A stretch of DNA of 64,000 nucleotides from Salinispora cortesiana (GCF_000484695.1 NZ_AXVR01000015.1:1-64000); one strand, 5' to 3'. Counted from the first letter of the stretch, positions 53,292-63,752 are shown. Program-made: numbers and translations. Notes: a model not told the origin generated them from the sequence alone.

Positions 53292-53414
53292 GGCCACCCC
53301 ACGGGCCCGGATTGCTCCCCGGCCGTATCCGGGCCCGGATAACCCCGGCCGTACCCGGACCCGGATACTCCCGGCCGTACCCGGGCCCGGAAGCTGCCGG
53401 GCCCGGGTACGGCC
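53292..53414. repeat. GC-rich 26-bp tandem repeats ending in an inverted copy
   Basis: Unit GGCCGTACCCGGGCCCGGAT plus a 6-nt linker, repeated at 53321, 53347 and 53373 with small changes, and a degenerate copy at 53292. An inverted copy (GGGCCCGGGTACGGCC, 53399-53414) forms a perfect 16-bp stem with 53373-53388. The stem can terminate the acyl-CoA dehydrogenase transcript; the array resembles a REP-like element. Confidence 0.8.
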
Positions 53415-53535
53415 ACCCGGCGCGCCGCGCTCGAGGGTGACCGCGATCCGAGTTCCCCACGACGGCTGTTCGCCGTCGCCGCCGATCGGATCCGCCAGCA
53501 CTGCGATCCGCCGCTGCCAGTCCCCGCTGACTGGC

Positions 53536-53541
53536 TAGGAT
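53536..53541 (+). promoter_or_regulatory. -10 box, possibly leaderless start of the MFS gene
   Basis: TAGGAT ends 10 nt before the ATG at 53552, with no ribosome site between. This spacing is typical of leaderless actinobacterial transcripts. No clear -35. Confidence 0.4.
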
Positions 53542-53551
53542 GATCTTCGCA

Positions 53552-54877
53552 ATGACTCGGACCGAACACCGACGCCGGACACCGTTGCTGCTGGTCGAGG
53601 CGGCGACGCTGCTCTCTGCCACCGGCAACGGCGTGGCCGTCGTGGCACTACCCTGGCTGGTCCTGGAACGCACCGGCAGCGCCACCGCGGCCGGTGTGGT
53701 GGCCGCCGCCAGCGGACTACCGCTCCTGCTGTCCAGCCTCTTCTCCGGCACGGTCGTTGACCTGCTCGGGCGTCGCCGGACCGCACTGGTCTCCGACGCC
53801 CTCTCCGCCGTCTCAGTCGCCGCTATCCCGCTCGTCGACGCCCTGTTCGGGCTGAACCTCGGCTGGATCGTCGCGCTGGCCGTCCTCGGCGCGGTCTTCG
53901 ACCCGGCCGCGATGACCGCCCGGGAGACGCTGCTGCCCGCCGCCGCACAGGCCGCCGGCTGGCGGATCGAACGGGCGAACGGCGTACACGAAGCGATCTT
54001 CGGGCTGGCCTTCCTGATCGGCCCCGGAGTCGGCGGCCTACTCATCGCCACGGTCGGCCCAGAGGCGACATTCTGGGTCACCGCCGGCGGCTTCGCGCTG
54101 TCGGTTCTCCTGGTCGCGGCCGTCCGGCTGCCCGGCGCCGGCCGTCCCGAACGCCCACCCAGCGGCCTGTGGCGGGGCACGCTGGAAGGGCTGGGCTTCG
54201 TCTGGCGGGACCCACTGCTGCGCACCCTCTCCCTGGTCACGATGGTGCTGGTCGCGCTCTACCTGCCGGTCGAGGGGGTGCTGCTGCCCGCCTGGTTCGT
54301 CGCCGAAGGGGAACCGGCCCGCCTCGGTACCGTCCTGATGGCGATGAGCGCCGGAGCCGTGGCAGGTGCGCTGGGCTCGTCGGCGGCCGGTCGGTTCATC
54401 CGCCGCCGCTCCCTGATGGCCGCCGCCCTCGTGATCACCGGCCTGGCCCTGCTCGGGCTCGCGTTCCTGCCGCCGTACCCGGGAATGCTCGCCTTCGCCG
54501 GCCTGGTCGGGCTCGCCTACGGACCGGTCAACCCGCTGGCCAACTACGCCATGCAGACCCGCACCCCGGAGCGACTCCGCGGCCGGGTGGTCGGGGTGAT
54601 GACCTCATTCGCGTACGCCGCCGGGCCCGCCGGTTACCTGCTGGCCGGCCCGCTGGTGGAGTGGCTGGGCCTCGCCACCGCGTTCCTGGTGCTCGCCGGT
54701 GCGCTCCTGGTGGCCGTGCTGGTCGCCGCGCCGCTACCGGTGTTGGCGGCGTTGGACGACCCGCCCCGGTATCCGCCCGCCCCGCCCGGTGGAACGACGG
54801 GGCGGAGCGAGGGGCCGGTGCCGCTCGGGGAGCAGTGGTTGCCCGCCGCGCACCGCGACCCGCCAGCCTCCCGATGA
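53552..54877 (+). CDS. MFS transporter (drug/metabolite efflux type)
   Basis: 441 residues with about 12 membrane segments. Early segments LLSATGNGVAVVALPWLVLE and the loop motif SGTVVDLLGRRRTALVSD are typical of the enterobactin/macrolide-type MFS efflux family. Likely exports a small molecule; the substrate is unknown. A long hydrophilic tail (about 40 residues, PRYPPAPPGGTTGR) follows the last segment. ATG 53552 is preferred to ATG 53540 because of a well-placed -10 box; both are possible. It ends facing purD, 22 nt apart. Confidence 0.85.
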   Translation: MTRTEHRRRTPLLLVEAATLLSATGNGVAVVALPWLVLERTGSATAAGVVAAASGLPLLLSSLFSGTVVDLLGRRRTALVSDALSAVSVAAIPLVDALFGLNLGWIVALAVLGAVFDPAAMTARETLLPAAAQAAGWRIERANGVHEAIFGLAFLIGPGVGGLLIATVGPEATFWVTAGGFALSVLLVAAVRLPGAGRPERPPSGLWRGTLEGLGFVWRDPLLRTLSLVTMVLVALYLPVEGVLLPAWFVAEGEPARLGTVLMAMSAGAVAGALGSSAAGRFIRRRSLMAAALVITGLALLGLAFLPPYPGMLAFAGLVGLAYGPVNPLANYAMQTRTPERLRGRVVGVMTSFAYAAGPAGYLLAGPLVEWLGLATAFLVLAGALLVAVLVAAPLPVLAALDDPPRYPPAPPGGTTGRSEGPVPLGEQWLPAAHRDPPASR

Positions 54878-54899
54878 GGCGGCGGCCCGTTGACGGCGG

Positions 54900-56150
54900 T
54901 CAGCCGGGAATGGTGATCCGGCCGGCCACCGCCGCGGCGGCGATGTCGGTGCGATGGTGCGAGCCGGCCAGCTCGACGCCGCGGACCAACTCGTAGGCGG
55001 CGTCGCGCGCAGCGGCCAGATCGGAGCCGGTGGCCGTGCAGCAGAGGACCCGGCCACCCGCGGAGAGCAGCGCGCCGTCGGCAGCCCGACGCACCGTGCC
55101 CGCGTGGATGATGCCCGAGACCTCCGCCCCGTGGATCACGTCGCCCGTGCGCGGCTTCGCCGGGTATCCCTCGGCGGCCACCACGACGGTGACCGCCGCG
55201 CCCGCACGCCACCGCAGCGGCGGGTGCGCGGCCAGCTCACCGGTGGCGGCGGCGTGCAGCAGCCCGGCGAGCGGTGTCTCCAACAGGGCCAGCACCGCCT
55301 GCGTCTCCGGGTCGCCGAAGCGGGCGTTGAACTCGATCACCCGAGGGCCGGTGGTGGTGATCGCCAGGCCCACGTAGAGCAGCCCGGCGAACGGCGTGCC
55401 GCGCCGACGCAGCTCGGCCAGGGTCGGGTGGACGATGTCGCGCATCACCTCGTCGACCAGGCCGGGCGGCGCCCACGGCAGCGGTGCGTACGCCCCCATG
55501 CCGCCGGTGTTCGGACCGGTGTCGTCGTCCCCGACCCGCTTGAAATCCTGCGCCGGCAGCAGGGGAACGGCCGTCTCGCCGTCGGTGACGACGAAGAGCG
55601 AGACCTCGGGGCCGGCGAGATACTCCTCGATCACGACCTGGCCGCACGCCCGCGCGTGCTCCTCGGCCACCGGGCGGTCCTCGGTGACCACGACTCCCTT
55701 ACCGGCGGCGAGGCCGTCGTTCTTGACCACGTACGGCGCGCCGAAGTCGTCCAGCGCGCGACCGACGCTCTCGGCGTCGGCGCAGCTGTACGCGCGGGCG
55801 GTCGGCACTCCGGCGGCGGTCATCACGTCCTTCGCGAACGCCTTCGACCCCTCCAGGCGCGCCGCCGCCGCGGACGGCCCGAAGGCGGGGATGCCCTTGG
55901 CTCGTACGGCGTCGGCAACCCCGGCGACCAGCGGCGTCTCCGGCCCCACGACCACCAGGTCCGCACTGCACTCGACCGCGAGCGCCGCCACCGCGGCCGG
56001 ATCGGTGAAGACCACGTCCCGCATCCCCGCGACCGTGCCGATCCCCGGGTTCCCCGGCGCGGCGAAAAGCACCTCGACCGAGGGATCGGCCACCAACCCG
56101 AGCGCGAGGGCATGCTCCCGCCCACCGCTACCAATCAGAAGTACCCGCAC
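54900..56150 (-). CDS. purD: phosphoribosylamine-glycine ligase (GAR synthetase)
   Basis: 416 residues, ATP-grasp fold. Second step of purine synthesis. N-terminal RVLLIGSGGREHALALGL (start of all PurD proteins), the GPNTGGMGAYAPLP motif of the ATP-grasp active site, and ARFGDPETQAVL are all present. The GTG start at 56150 has AGGA 9 nt upstream and places RVLLIG at the normal N-terminus. Upstream of it lies purA on the same strand, 67 nt apart. Confidence 0.95.
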   Translation of the reverse strand: MRVLLIGSGGREHALALGLVADPSVEVLFAAPGNPGIGTVAGMRDVVFTDPAAVAALAVECSADLVVVGPETPLVAGVADAVRAKGIPAFGPSAAAARLEGSKAFAKDVMTAAGVPTARAYSCADAESVGRALDDFGAPYVVKNDGLAAGKGVVVTEDRPVAEEHARACGQVVIEEYLAGPEVSLFVVTDGETAVPLLPAQDFKRVGDDDTGPNTGGMGAYAPLPWAPPGLVDEVMRDIVHPTLAELRRRGTPFAGLLYVGLAITTTGPRVIEFNARFGDPETQAVLALLETPLAGLLHAAATGELAAHPPLRWRAGAAVTVVVAAEGYPAKPRTGDVIHGAEVSGIIHAGTVRRAADGALLSAGGRVLCCTATGSDLAAARDAAYELVRGVELAGSHHRTDIAAAAVAGRITIPG

Positions 56151-56217
56151 GGGGATGATCCTACGGCCCCCACTCGCAGCCCGCTCGGTCCTGGGGTGGG
56201 GACGGGCGGCGGGGAAC

Positions 56218-57567
<1,350 letters not shown>

Positions 57568-57634
57568 TCAGGCTAACAAGAAGTGACAGCGCGGCCGGCA
57601 GGGGTTCGCGCGTAGAGGCAGGAGGCTGCGACCC

Positions 57635-58669
57635 GTGTACGACGTGGTGCTGCTCACGCTCGGCTCGGAACGGGACGCACCGGGCACCTGCGGCAGCGAC
57701 GGTGCCTGCTGTGGCGACACCAACATGGCCAACGGTGACACCGACAAGTCCAACGACGGGCCCTCGACCGACCGCTGCGAGACCCCTCGCGTACCGGTGC
57801 TGGCCTGCGCGGACGCGCTCACCGCCCGGGGGGCTCGGGTCGACCTGGTGACCGCCAGGTCCGAGCGGGAAATCGACGAGGTGCTGTGCCGCCTCGATGG
57901 CCCGCCCCGACCCGACGGCCTCGGCTGGCCCGACCCGGATTCCCGCACCCGACTGATTGTCGGCACCGCCAGTGACGCACAGTTGCGCACCGTCCTACGT
58001 CGCCTCGTCCGGCGGTACGCCCCGCCGCCGAGCCGCCGCCCGACGGATCTGCCGGTCAACCGGACGGTACCGGACCTGCCGCCGGTCGGCGTGCTGCCGC
58101 TCGACCCGGCCCGCGGCGGCGGCCAACCTCGAGATCTGGCAGCACAGCTCGGGCTGCCCCGCGACCCGGTGGCGGTGGCGGCGGCGGTGTTGGAGGGCGC
58201 GCCCCGCCGGCTCGACCTGCTGCGCAACGACGCCGGCTCGGTCACGCTGGACGGCGCACTGCTCGGCGCGGCCGACGAGGGGGGCCAGCCGCTGCACTGG
58301 CGAGGCCGGGTCGAGGTCGATGACACGCTCCTCTCCGCCGGTGACGACCCGCTGCTGGCCTGCGCCATCGGCAACGCCGGTGGGTACGCCCAGCTCGCCG
58401 ACGTGACCCTGCTCGCCGCCCCCGACCCGGGCGACGGTCTGGTCGAGGTCGCGGTGGCCGTCCCGGTCCTCACCTCGTCCCGGTGGGGTCGCCGCCGGGT
58501 CCGCCTGGAGGTTCGTCGCGCCCGTGGTCGGGCGGTGGCCGTGGTACCCCGGGAGGGGGCGGTCCCGTTCCTTGACGACGGCGCCGAGGGCGAACTGAAG
58601 CGGAAGCGATCCTGGTGGACCGAGCCGGGTGCGTGGGCGGTCTGGTCTCCCCGGACCGCCCACCGGTAG
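57635..58669 (+). CDS. diacylglycerol-kinase-like protein
   Basis: 344 residues. The middle shows features of the DAGK/lipid kinase catalytic fold (LIVGTASDAQLRTVLRRLVR, PVGVLPLDPARGG in place of the usual IPLGTGND motif), then GAPRRLDLLRNDAGSVTLDG as expected for the NAD-kinase-like core and a beta-rich C-terminal domain. The Gly-rich nucleotide loop is altered, so activity is uncertain. A Cys-rich stretch (CGSDGACCGDTN) near the N-terminus is unusual. GTG start with GGAGG 9 nt upstream. Divergent from purA. Confidence 0.65.
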   Translation: MYDVVLLTLGSERDAPGTCGSDGACCGDTNMANGDTDKSNDGPSTDRCETPRVPVLACADALTARGARVDLVTARSEREIDEVLCRLDGPPRPDGLGWPDPDSRTRLIVGTASDAQLRTVLRRLVRRYAPPPSRRPTDLPVNRTVPDLPPVGVLPLDPARGGGQPRDLAAQLGLPRDPVAVAAAVLEGAPRRLDLLRNDAGSVTLDGALLGAADEGGQPLHWRGRVEVDDTLLSAGDDPLLACAIGNAGGYAQLADVTLLAAPDPGDGLVEVAVAVPVLTSSRWGRRRVRLEVRRARGRAVAVVPREGAVPFLDDGAEGELKRKRSWWTEPGAWAVWSPRTAHR

Positions 58670-58724
58670 GCCACTCGGGCCATTCCCCGAGGCATATCCT
58701 CAGCAGGAGGCATGGGGAGGAGCC

Positions 58725-60473
58725 ATGGTGGACGAGAACGTCGACCGGTCGTACACGTCCGGCCAGCAGCCGGAGCGGGACATCGAACCCTTGTGGTCGG
58801 CGGCCGAGGCCGAACCGGCGTCCTGGTCGCCCGCGCCGGGACCGGATGACCAGATTCAGCCGCCGTCCGACGGGACACCGGTCCCCGCCGGGTGGACGAG
58901 CGCTCCTTCCGACGCAGCGCGCGCCTGGGCACCGATCCCCGACCGTGATCCACGCAGCGTGGTAGCCGACGCTCCCCCGGCGCCCCACGCCCCCAACCTG
59001 GCACCGACTCCCGGCGTCAATCTCCACCAACCGTTCAGCCTTGACCCGACCGGCCCGGCACCCGGGACATCGACCGGAGGTAGACCGACCGCCGAGGCGT
59101 CGACGGAGAGCGGGCCCGCCGACGACAGAGCTGGCTGGGATGGCCGCGGCGGCACCTCGACCGAGTCGCCGTGGGTGGCGCCACCGCAACGCCCAGCACC
59201 GGAGGACGCCGTCAGCGGCCCCGGTGCTGCCAGCAACGACCTGGGCGGGTTGGGCCCCGCTCCGTCCACCCCCCACGGCCCGACCGCTCCCCCTGGCCCG
59301 ACCGCTCCCCCTGGCCCGGCCACTCCGCACGGCCCGGCCACTCCGCACGGCCCGGAGCCTGGCGTGCCGCCCGGCCAATCGGCCACGGGCAGGGCAACCA
59401 TCCCGACGCCCTACCCAACCGCCGGCCCACCACCGGCAGGACCACCAACCACAGAACTGCCAACGGCCGGACCGGCTGCGGGTCCCTACCCACCACCAAC
59501 GCACGGCGGGCCCGTACCGCCGACGGCCGGATGGACGTCAACGGGGCAGACGCCACCAACTGCCGAGGACTTCGCCCGGCGCCGACAGTTACGCCCGGCG
59601 GATCCGATGGCCACCATGGGCGTTCGGGCGATGGCCAACAGAATGGGGCTCCGCCTCCCGCCCGGCCGCCAGGAGCAGGAGATGCGCCGCGACGTGGAGA
59701 TGGTCCGCCGCAACTTTGGCGGGCTGCGACAGGTGACCGTGGTCAACCCGAAGGGCGGCGCCGGCAAGACGGTGGCGATCCTGCTGCTCGCCATGACCTT
59801 CGGTCAGAAGCGTGGCGGCTACGTCCTGGCCTGGGACAACAACGAGACGCAGGGCACCCTGGGCATGCGCGCCCAGCAGGACTTCCACGCCCGTACGGTG
59901 CGCGACCTGCTGCGCGACCTGAATCAGTTTCACGGCTCCCACGGGCGGGTCGGGGACCTGTCGCAGTACGTGCGGGCTCAGGGCGAGGGGATGTTCGACG
60001 TCCTCGCGTCGGACGAGTCGGCCACCGGCGGGGGGATGCTCACCGCTACGGCATTCGCGGAGATCCGTGAGGTGGTCAGCCGCTTCTACAAGCTGATCTT
60101 CGTGGATACCGGCAACAACGTGCGGGCGCAGAACTGGCAGGCCGCGATCGACGCCACCGACCAGCTGGTGGTGACCATGTCGGCCCGAAACGACTCAGCG
60201 GAGACCGCCGCCCGGATGCTCGACCATCTGGAGCAGAGCGGCCGGCAACGACTGGTGCGACAGGCGGTGACCGTCGTATCGATGCCGCCGTCCCGGAAAG
60301 AAATCGACCTGCCGGCGATCCAGGCGCACTTCGCAGCTCGGACCCGGGCAGTGCTTCTGGCCCCGTACGAGCGGCTCATCGACTCCGGCGAGCCGCTCCG
60401 GTACGCGGCGCTCTCGTCGGCCGCCCGGGACGCCTGGCTCAAGATCGCAGCAGCGGTGGCCGAGGGGCTTTGA
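58725..60473 (+). CDS. proline-rich MinD/ParA-type ATPase (EspI-like layout)
   Basis: 582 residues. The N-terminal 300 or so are Pro/Gly/Thr-rich and disordered (repeats of GPTAPPGP and GPATPHGP type). The C-terminal 250 hold a ParA/MinD ATPase with the deviant Walker A KGGAGKT at 343-349 and LIFVDTGNN as Walker B. This layout, Pro-rich region then MinD-like ATPase, is seen in EspI-like proteins of type VII secretion loci and in actinobacterial partition-like proteins. No partner genes (parB, ESX) are nearby, so function is open. GGGGAGGAG lies before the ATG. Confidence 0.8.
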   Translation: MVDENVDRSYTSGQQPERDIEPLWSAAEAEPASWSPAPGPDDQIQPPSDGTPVPAGWTSAPSDAARAWAPIPDRDPRSVVADAPPAPHAPNLAPTPGVNLHQPFSLDPTGPAPGTSTGGRPTAEASTESGPADDRAGWDGRGGTSTESPWVAPPQRPAPEDAVSGPGAASNDLGGLGPAPSTPHGPTAPPGPTAPPGPATPHGPATPHGPEPGVPPGQSATGRATIPTPYPTAGPPPAGPPTTELPTAGPAAGPYPPPTHGGPVPPTAGWTSTGQTPPTAEDFARRRQLRPADPMATMGVRAMANRMGLRLPPGRQEQEMRRDVEMVRRNFGGLRQVTVVNPKGGAGKTVAILLLAMTFGQKRGGYVLAWDNNETQGTLGMRAQQDFHARTVRDLLRDLNQFHGSHGRVGDLSQYVRAQGEGMFDVLASDESATGGGMLTATAFAEIREVVSRFYKLIFVDTGNNVRAQNWQAAIDATDQLVVTMSARNDSAETAARMLDHLEQSGRQRLVRQAVTVVSMPPSRKEIDLPAIQAHFAARTRAVLLAPYERLIDSGEPLRYAALSSAARDAWLKIAAAVAEGL

Positions 60474-60492
60474 TCCACCGAGACAGGCCGGT

Positions 60493-60522
60493 ACGCCGGG
60501 CTAGCCACGGCCAGCCCGGCGT
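60493..60522. terminator. bidirectional terminator between convergent genes
   Basis: ACGCCGGGCT / AGCCCGGCGT, a perfect 10-bp stem with a 10-nt loop, between the ATPase gene and the DUF3151 gene. Confidence 0.65.
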
Positions 60523-60540
60523 CGGTCGTCCAAGGAGAGG

Positions 60541-60969
60541 TCAGTCGCTCGCTAGCGCGTCCGCCGCGGCCGGGTCGCAGTCGCGGAGGAACTGAGCACA
60601 GCGGGCCGCCTCATCGGCCTCGCCGATGGCGTCGGCCGCCCGGGACAGCACCCAGAGGCAGCGCAGGAAGCCCTGGTTCGGCTCATGCGACCACGGCACC
60701 GGACCGTGTCCCTTCCAACCGCTTCGGCGTAGCTGATCCAGGCCCCGGTGGTAACCGGTGCGGGCGTATGCGTACGCCTGGACCACCTGGTCCGCCGCGA
60801 ACGCGCGGACCGCGAGCGCGGCCCAGGCCGCACTGAACGTGGGGAAACGTGCCGCCACCGCGGCGAAATCCTCGTCGGCGCCGCTCTGCTCAGCGGCGGC
60901 GATGGCGCTGTCGGCCTCATCGTGCGCGGGCAGGAGGGTGGCCGGTGGCTCCGGCAACAGGTTCTGCAT
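60541..60969 (-). CDS. DUF3151 family protein
   Basis: 142 residues, soluble and helical. MQNLLPEPPATLLPAHDEAD at the start and YARTGYHRGLDQLRRSGWKG followed by VPWSHEPNQGFLRCL are the family's conserved parts. Function unknown; it is regularly found just downstream of class II aldolase in actinomycetes, as here. The ATG at 60969 has AGGG close upstream; longer in-frame starts are not supported. Confidence 0.88.
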   Translation of the reverse strand: MQNLLPEPPATLLPAHDEADSAIAAAEQSGADEDFAAVAARFPTFSAAWAALAVRAFAADQVVQAYAYARTGYHRGLDQLRRSGWKGHGPVPWSHEPNQGFLRCLWVLSRAADAIGEADEAARCAQFLRDCDPAAADALASD

Positions 60970-61132
60970 CGCCCTATTCAACCCGCTACCCCCGTCGACC
61001 CGCGAGCGGGTCGACTGACCCCGCCGCAGCACACCGCCCGCGCGCGCCCCCACCGCCGTCCGCCGGCCGCGCTGCTGGTCACCGGCTCCGGGTCCGATAC
61101 TGCCCGGGCATCCGCCGAATGCACCTAAGAGC

Positions 61133-61165
61133 GACGGCCGGCCCCCGGTGCGGGAGCCGGCCGTC
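61133..61165 (-). terminator. terminator of fba
   Basis: GACGGCCGGC / GCCGGCCGTC, a 10-bp stem 16 nt beyond the aldolase stop on the minus strand. Confidence 0.65.
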
Positions 61166-61181
61166 AACCACGGCGATCAGA

Positions 61182-62204
61182 TCACTTCATCCGGGTGCCG
61201 GTGGAACGCAGGTCCTCGCAGGCCTCGACGATGCGGGCGGCCATTCCGGCCTCGGCGGCCTTGCCCCAGACCCGCGGGTCGTACTTCTTCTTGTTGCCGA
61301 CCTCACCGTCGACCTTCAGCACCCCGTCGTAGTTGCTGAACATGTGGTCCGCGACGGGACGGGTGAAGCAGTACTGGGTGTCGGTGTCGATGTTCATCTT
61401 CACCACCCCGTAGTCCAGCGACTCGCGGATCTCCGACAGCAGCGAACCGGAGCCGCCGTGGAAGACCAGGCTCAGCGGCTTGTCCTTGCCGTACTTGGCT
61501 CCGACCGCCGCCTGGATCTGGTTGAGCACCTCGGGACGAAGCTTGACGTTGCCCGGCTTGTAGACGCCGTGCACGTTGCCGAAGGTCAGCGCCGCCATGT
61601 AGCGGCCCTTCTCCCCCAGGCCAAGCGCCTCAACCATGGCCAGACCGTCGTCAACGGTGGTGTAGAGCTTCTCGTTGATGGCGTTCTCGACGCCGTCCTC
61701 CTCGCCGCCGACCACGCCGACCTCGATCTCGAGGACGATCTTGGCCTTGGCAGCCTCGCCGAGAAGCTGCTCGGCGATGGTGAGGTTCTCCGCTACCGGC
61801 ACCGCCGAGCCGTCCCACATGTGCGACTGGAAGAGCGGCTCCTGGCCGGCCCGCACCCGCTCCTGCGAGATGGTCAGCAACGGCCGGACGAACTTGTCCA
61901 GCTTGTCCTTCGGGCAGTGGTCGGTGTGCAGGGCGATGTTGACCGGGTACTTCTTGGCGACCTCGTGCGCGTACGCGGCGAAGGCCACCGCGCCGGTGAC
62001 CATGTCCTTCACGGAGGGGCCGGAGAGGTACTCGGCGCCACCGGTGGAGACCTGGATGATGCCGTCACTCTCCGCGTCGGCGAAACCCTTCAACGCCGCG
62101 TTGAGGGTCTGCGAGGAGGTCACGTTGATCGCGGGGTAGGCGAACCGGCCTTCCTTGGCACGGTCCAGCATCTCCGCGTAGGCCTCGGGGGAAGCGATAG
62201 GCAT
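61182..62204 (-). CDS. fba: fructose-bisphosphate aldolase, class II
   Basis: 340 residues. Zn-dependent cleavage of fructose-1,6-bisphosphate in glycolysis. Metal ligand and catalytic residues are in ALHTDHCPKD (H93, D95, H96); VFHGGSGS holds another His and the phosphate loop, and MNIDTDTQY the Asp-x-Asp region. Length fits the class IIA bacterial group. AAGGAG lies 8 nt before the ATG. Separated by a hairpin from DUF3151 downstream. Confidence 0.97.
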   Translation of the reverse strand: MPIASPEAYAEMLDRAKEGRFAYPAINVTSSQTLNAALKGFADAESDGIIQVSTGGAEYLSGPSVKDMVTGAVAFAAYAHEVAKKYPVNIALHTDHCPKDKLDKFVRPLLTISQERVRAGQEPLFQSHMWDGSAVPVAENLTIAEQLLGEAAKAKIVLEIEVGVVGGEEDGVENAINEKLYTTVDDGLAMVEALGLGEKGRYMAALTFGNVHGVYKPGNVKLRPEVLNQIQAAVGAKYGKDKPLSLVFHGGSGSLLSEIRESLDYGVVKMNIDTDTQYCFTRPVADHMFSNYDGVLKVDGEVGNKKKYDPRVWGKAAEAGMAARIVEACEDLRSTGTRMK

Positions 62205-62565
62205 GTCGAACGCTCCTTACTTAACGCTCTCGGCCGTCGCCGGCCGCTGTTGTCCATGGGTGCGCCGGACCGCGCTGTCCACCGCCGGCAGTATCCCGCA
62301 GTTGATTACGGTCGGCACCACCGGCCCGGGCGCGCCCGGTCCCGGTGCCCCTGGTTCGACCCGGCCCAGCGACGCTGATCAGAAGTCCGGACCGCCCGTT
62401 CGCACCCCGGCGGAGGCCACGCCCCCATCGTGGCACCGGGGCGCCACGCCGGGGAGGCATTCCCGTTTCCGAACGGATCGGCATGGTCCACGCCACCCCC
62501 GACGCGGAGCGTGACCAACCCGTACGGTGTGGGTAGCTGTCCGTAACGAGATCCCGGGAGGGACC
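62205..62565. other. intergenic region between fba and a small acidic-protein gene
   Basis: 361 nt with no gene supported in either direction. It must hold divergent promoters; I could not fix a -10/-35 pair with confidence. Confidence 0.5.
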
Positions 62566-62778
62566 ATGGGCCTACCCGACGAGGACTTCGCCCCGAGCGA
62601 GCACCTCACGCCGGACGAGCGGGACCCGGAGGCCGAGCCGGCGGACGCGGTCGAGCAGGCCACGGCGGTTCTCCCGGGCGAGGTGGAAGTCGAGCCGCAC
62701 CGCGGTCTGGAGGTCAGCGGCTGGGACGCGGTGGAGCAGGCCCGCGTCGTCGGGGGAGATGAGGACGACTACCGCTGA
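62566..62778 (+). CDS. small acidic protein of unknown function
   Basis: 70 residues, strongly acidic (DEDFAPSEHLTPDERDPEAE, and GDEDDYR at the end), no signal peptide or membrane segment. GGGAGG lies 4 nt before the ATG, and coding-like third-position GC supports a real gene. No family recognised. Confidence 0.65.
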   Translation: MGLPDEDFAPSEHLTPDERDPEAEPADAVEQATAVLPGEVEVEPHRGLEVSGWDAVEQARVVGGDEDDYR

Positions 62779-62799
62779 GCGGGCGACCGACGGGCCGGG

Positions 62800-62975
62800 G
62801 TGATACGGCCGGAACGGCCGCCGGGTGAGAGCCTGCCGATCACCGGTGACTCCACCTGCGGGTGGCCGGCCTCGGCGGCCTGCTACTCGCCATCGGTACG
62901 GCCGGCTTCCTGGTCACCCGGCGGCGTGGGTGCAGCTGTGACGTCAGGCACCGGACGGACCGGGCTGCCACCTAG
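62800..62975 (+). pseudogene. relic of a sortase-anchored surface protein (LPXTG sorting signal)
   Basis: One frame reads ESLPITGDST; shifted by one base it continues LRVAGLGGLLLAIGTAGF and LVTRRR, then a stop. This is a cell-wall sorting signal: LPxTG, a hydrophobic segment and an Arg tail. A single missing base near 62854-62857 separates the parts, and no upstream domain of a surface protein remains. Likely the decayed 3' end of a gene. Confidence 0.55.
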
Positions 62976-63038
62976 ACTACGGACATTCCCGTCGCCGCTG
63001 GCGACATCCACCGCCCGGCAGCCCACGGAGGTCACCGC

Positions 63039-63752
63039 GTGCCGACGCCCACCACTACCCTGGCTCTCGGGCCGGACTGGCTCGATCCCGAGGTGCTGAT
63101 CTCGACCTTCGGCCTGCTCGGCATCCTGGTGATCGTCTTTGCCGAGTCGGGGCTACTGATCGGCTTCTTCCTGCCCGGTGACTCGCTGCTCTTCACCGCC
63201 GGCCTGCTCACCGCCGACGGGAAGTACATCACCTGGCCGCTCTGGCTGGTCTGCCTGCTCATCACGCTGTCGGCCATCGCCGGTGACCAGGTGGGGTACG
63301 CCTTCGGACGCAAGGTCGGGCCGGCGCTGTTCCGGCGACCCAATTCGAAACTGTTCAAGCAGGAAAACCTGCTGAAGTCGCACGAGTTCTTCGAGAAGTA
63401 TGGGGCCCGCTCGGTGGTGCTGGCCCGCTTCGTACCGATCGTCCGAACGTTCACCCCGATCGTGGCCGGGGTCAGCCGGATGAACTACCGCACGTTCGTC
63501 ATCTACAACGTGATCGGCGCGATCCTCTGGGGTACCGGCGTGACGGTGCTCGGCTACTTCCTCGGCCAGATCCCGTTCGTGAAGGCGAACATCGAGCTGA
63601 TCCTGATCGCGATCGTGGGTCTCTCGGTGGTCCCGATCGTGGTCGAGTTGTTGCGCGCCCGGCTGGCGGCGAGGCGCGGCACCACCGCGGCGGAGCGGGC
63701 CGCAGCCGAGGAGGCGATCCGGGAAACCCGGGAGCACTACGGCAAGCACTGA
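63039..63752 (+). CDS. DedA-family membrane protein (second)
   Basis: 237 residues. FAESGLLIGFFLPGDSLLFTAG is the classic DedA reentrant-loop region (Glu, Pro-Gly-Asp), followed by GDQVGYAFGRKVGPALF and YGARSVVLARFVPIVRTFTP, then VAGVSRMNYRTF and a membrane-spanning C-terminus. The motif set is more complete than in the first DedA protein in this window. Likely a polyprenyl-phosphate or phospholipid translocase (family knowledge). GTG start with GGAGG 7 nt upstream. Confidence 0.92.
   Translation: MPTPTTTLALGPDWLDPEVLISTFGLLGILVIVFAESGLLIGFFLPGDSLLFTAGLLTADGKYITWPLWLVCLLITLSAIAGDQVGYAFGRKVGPALFRRPNSKLFKQENLLKSHEFFEKYGARSVVLARFVPIVRTFTPIVAGVSRMNYRTFVIYNVIGAILWGTGVTVLGYFLGQIPFVKANIELILIAIVGLSVVPIVVELLRARLAARRGTTAAERAAAEEAIRETREHYGKH

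Noticed and set aside
53321..53414. CRISPR-like array of 20-bp repeats with 6-bp spacers.
   Set aside because: Spacers are far too short and the unit is a GC palindrome; a REP-like element or terminator fits better.
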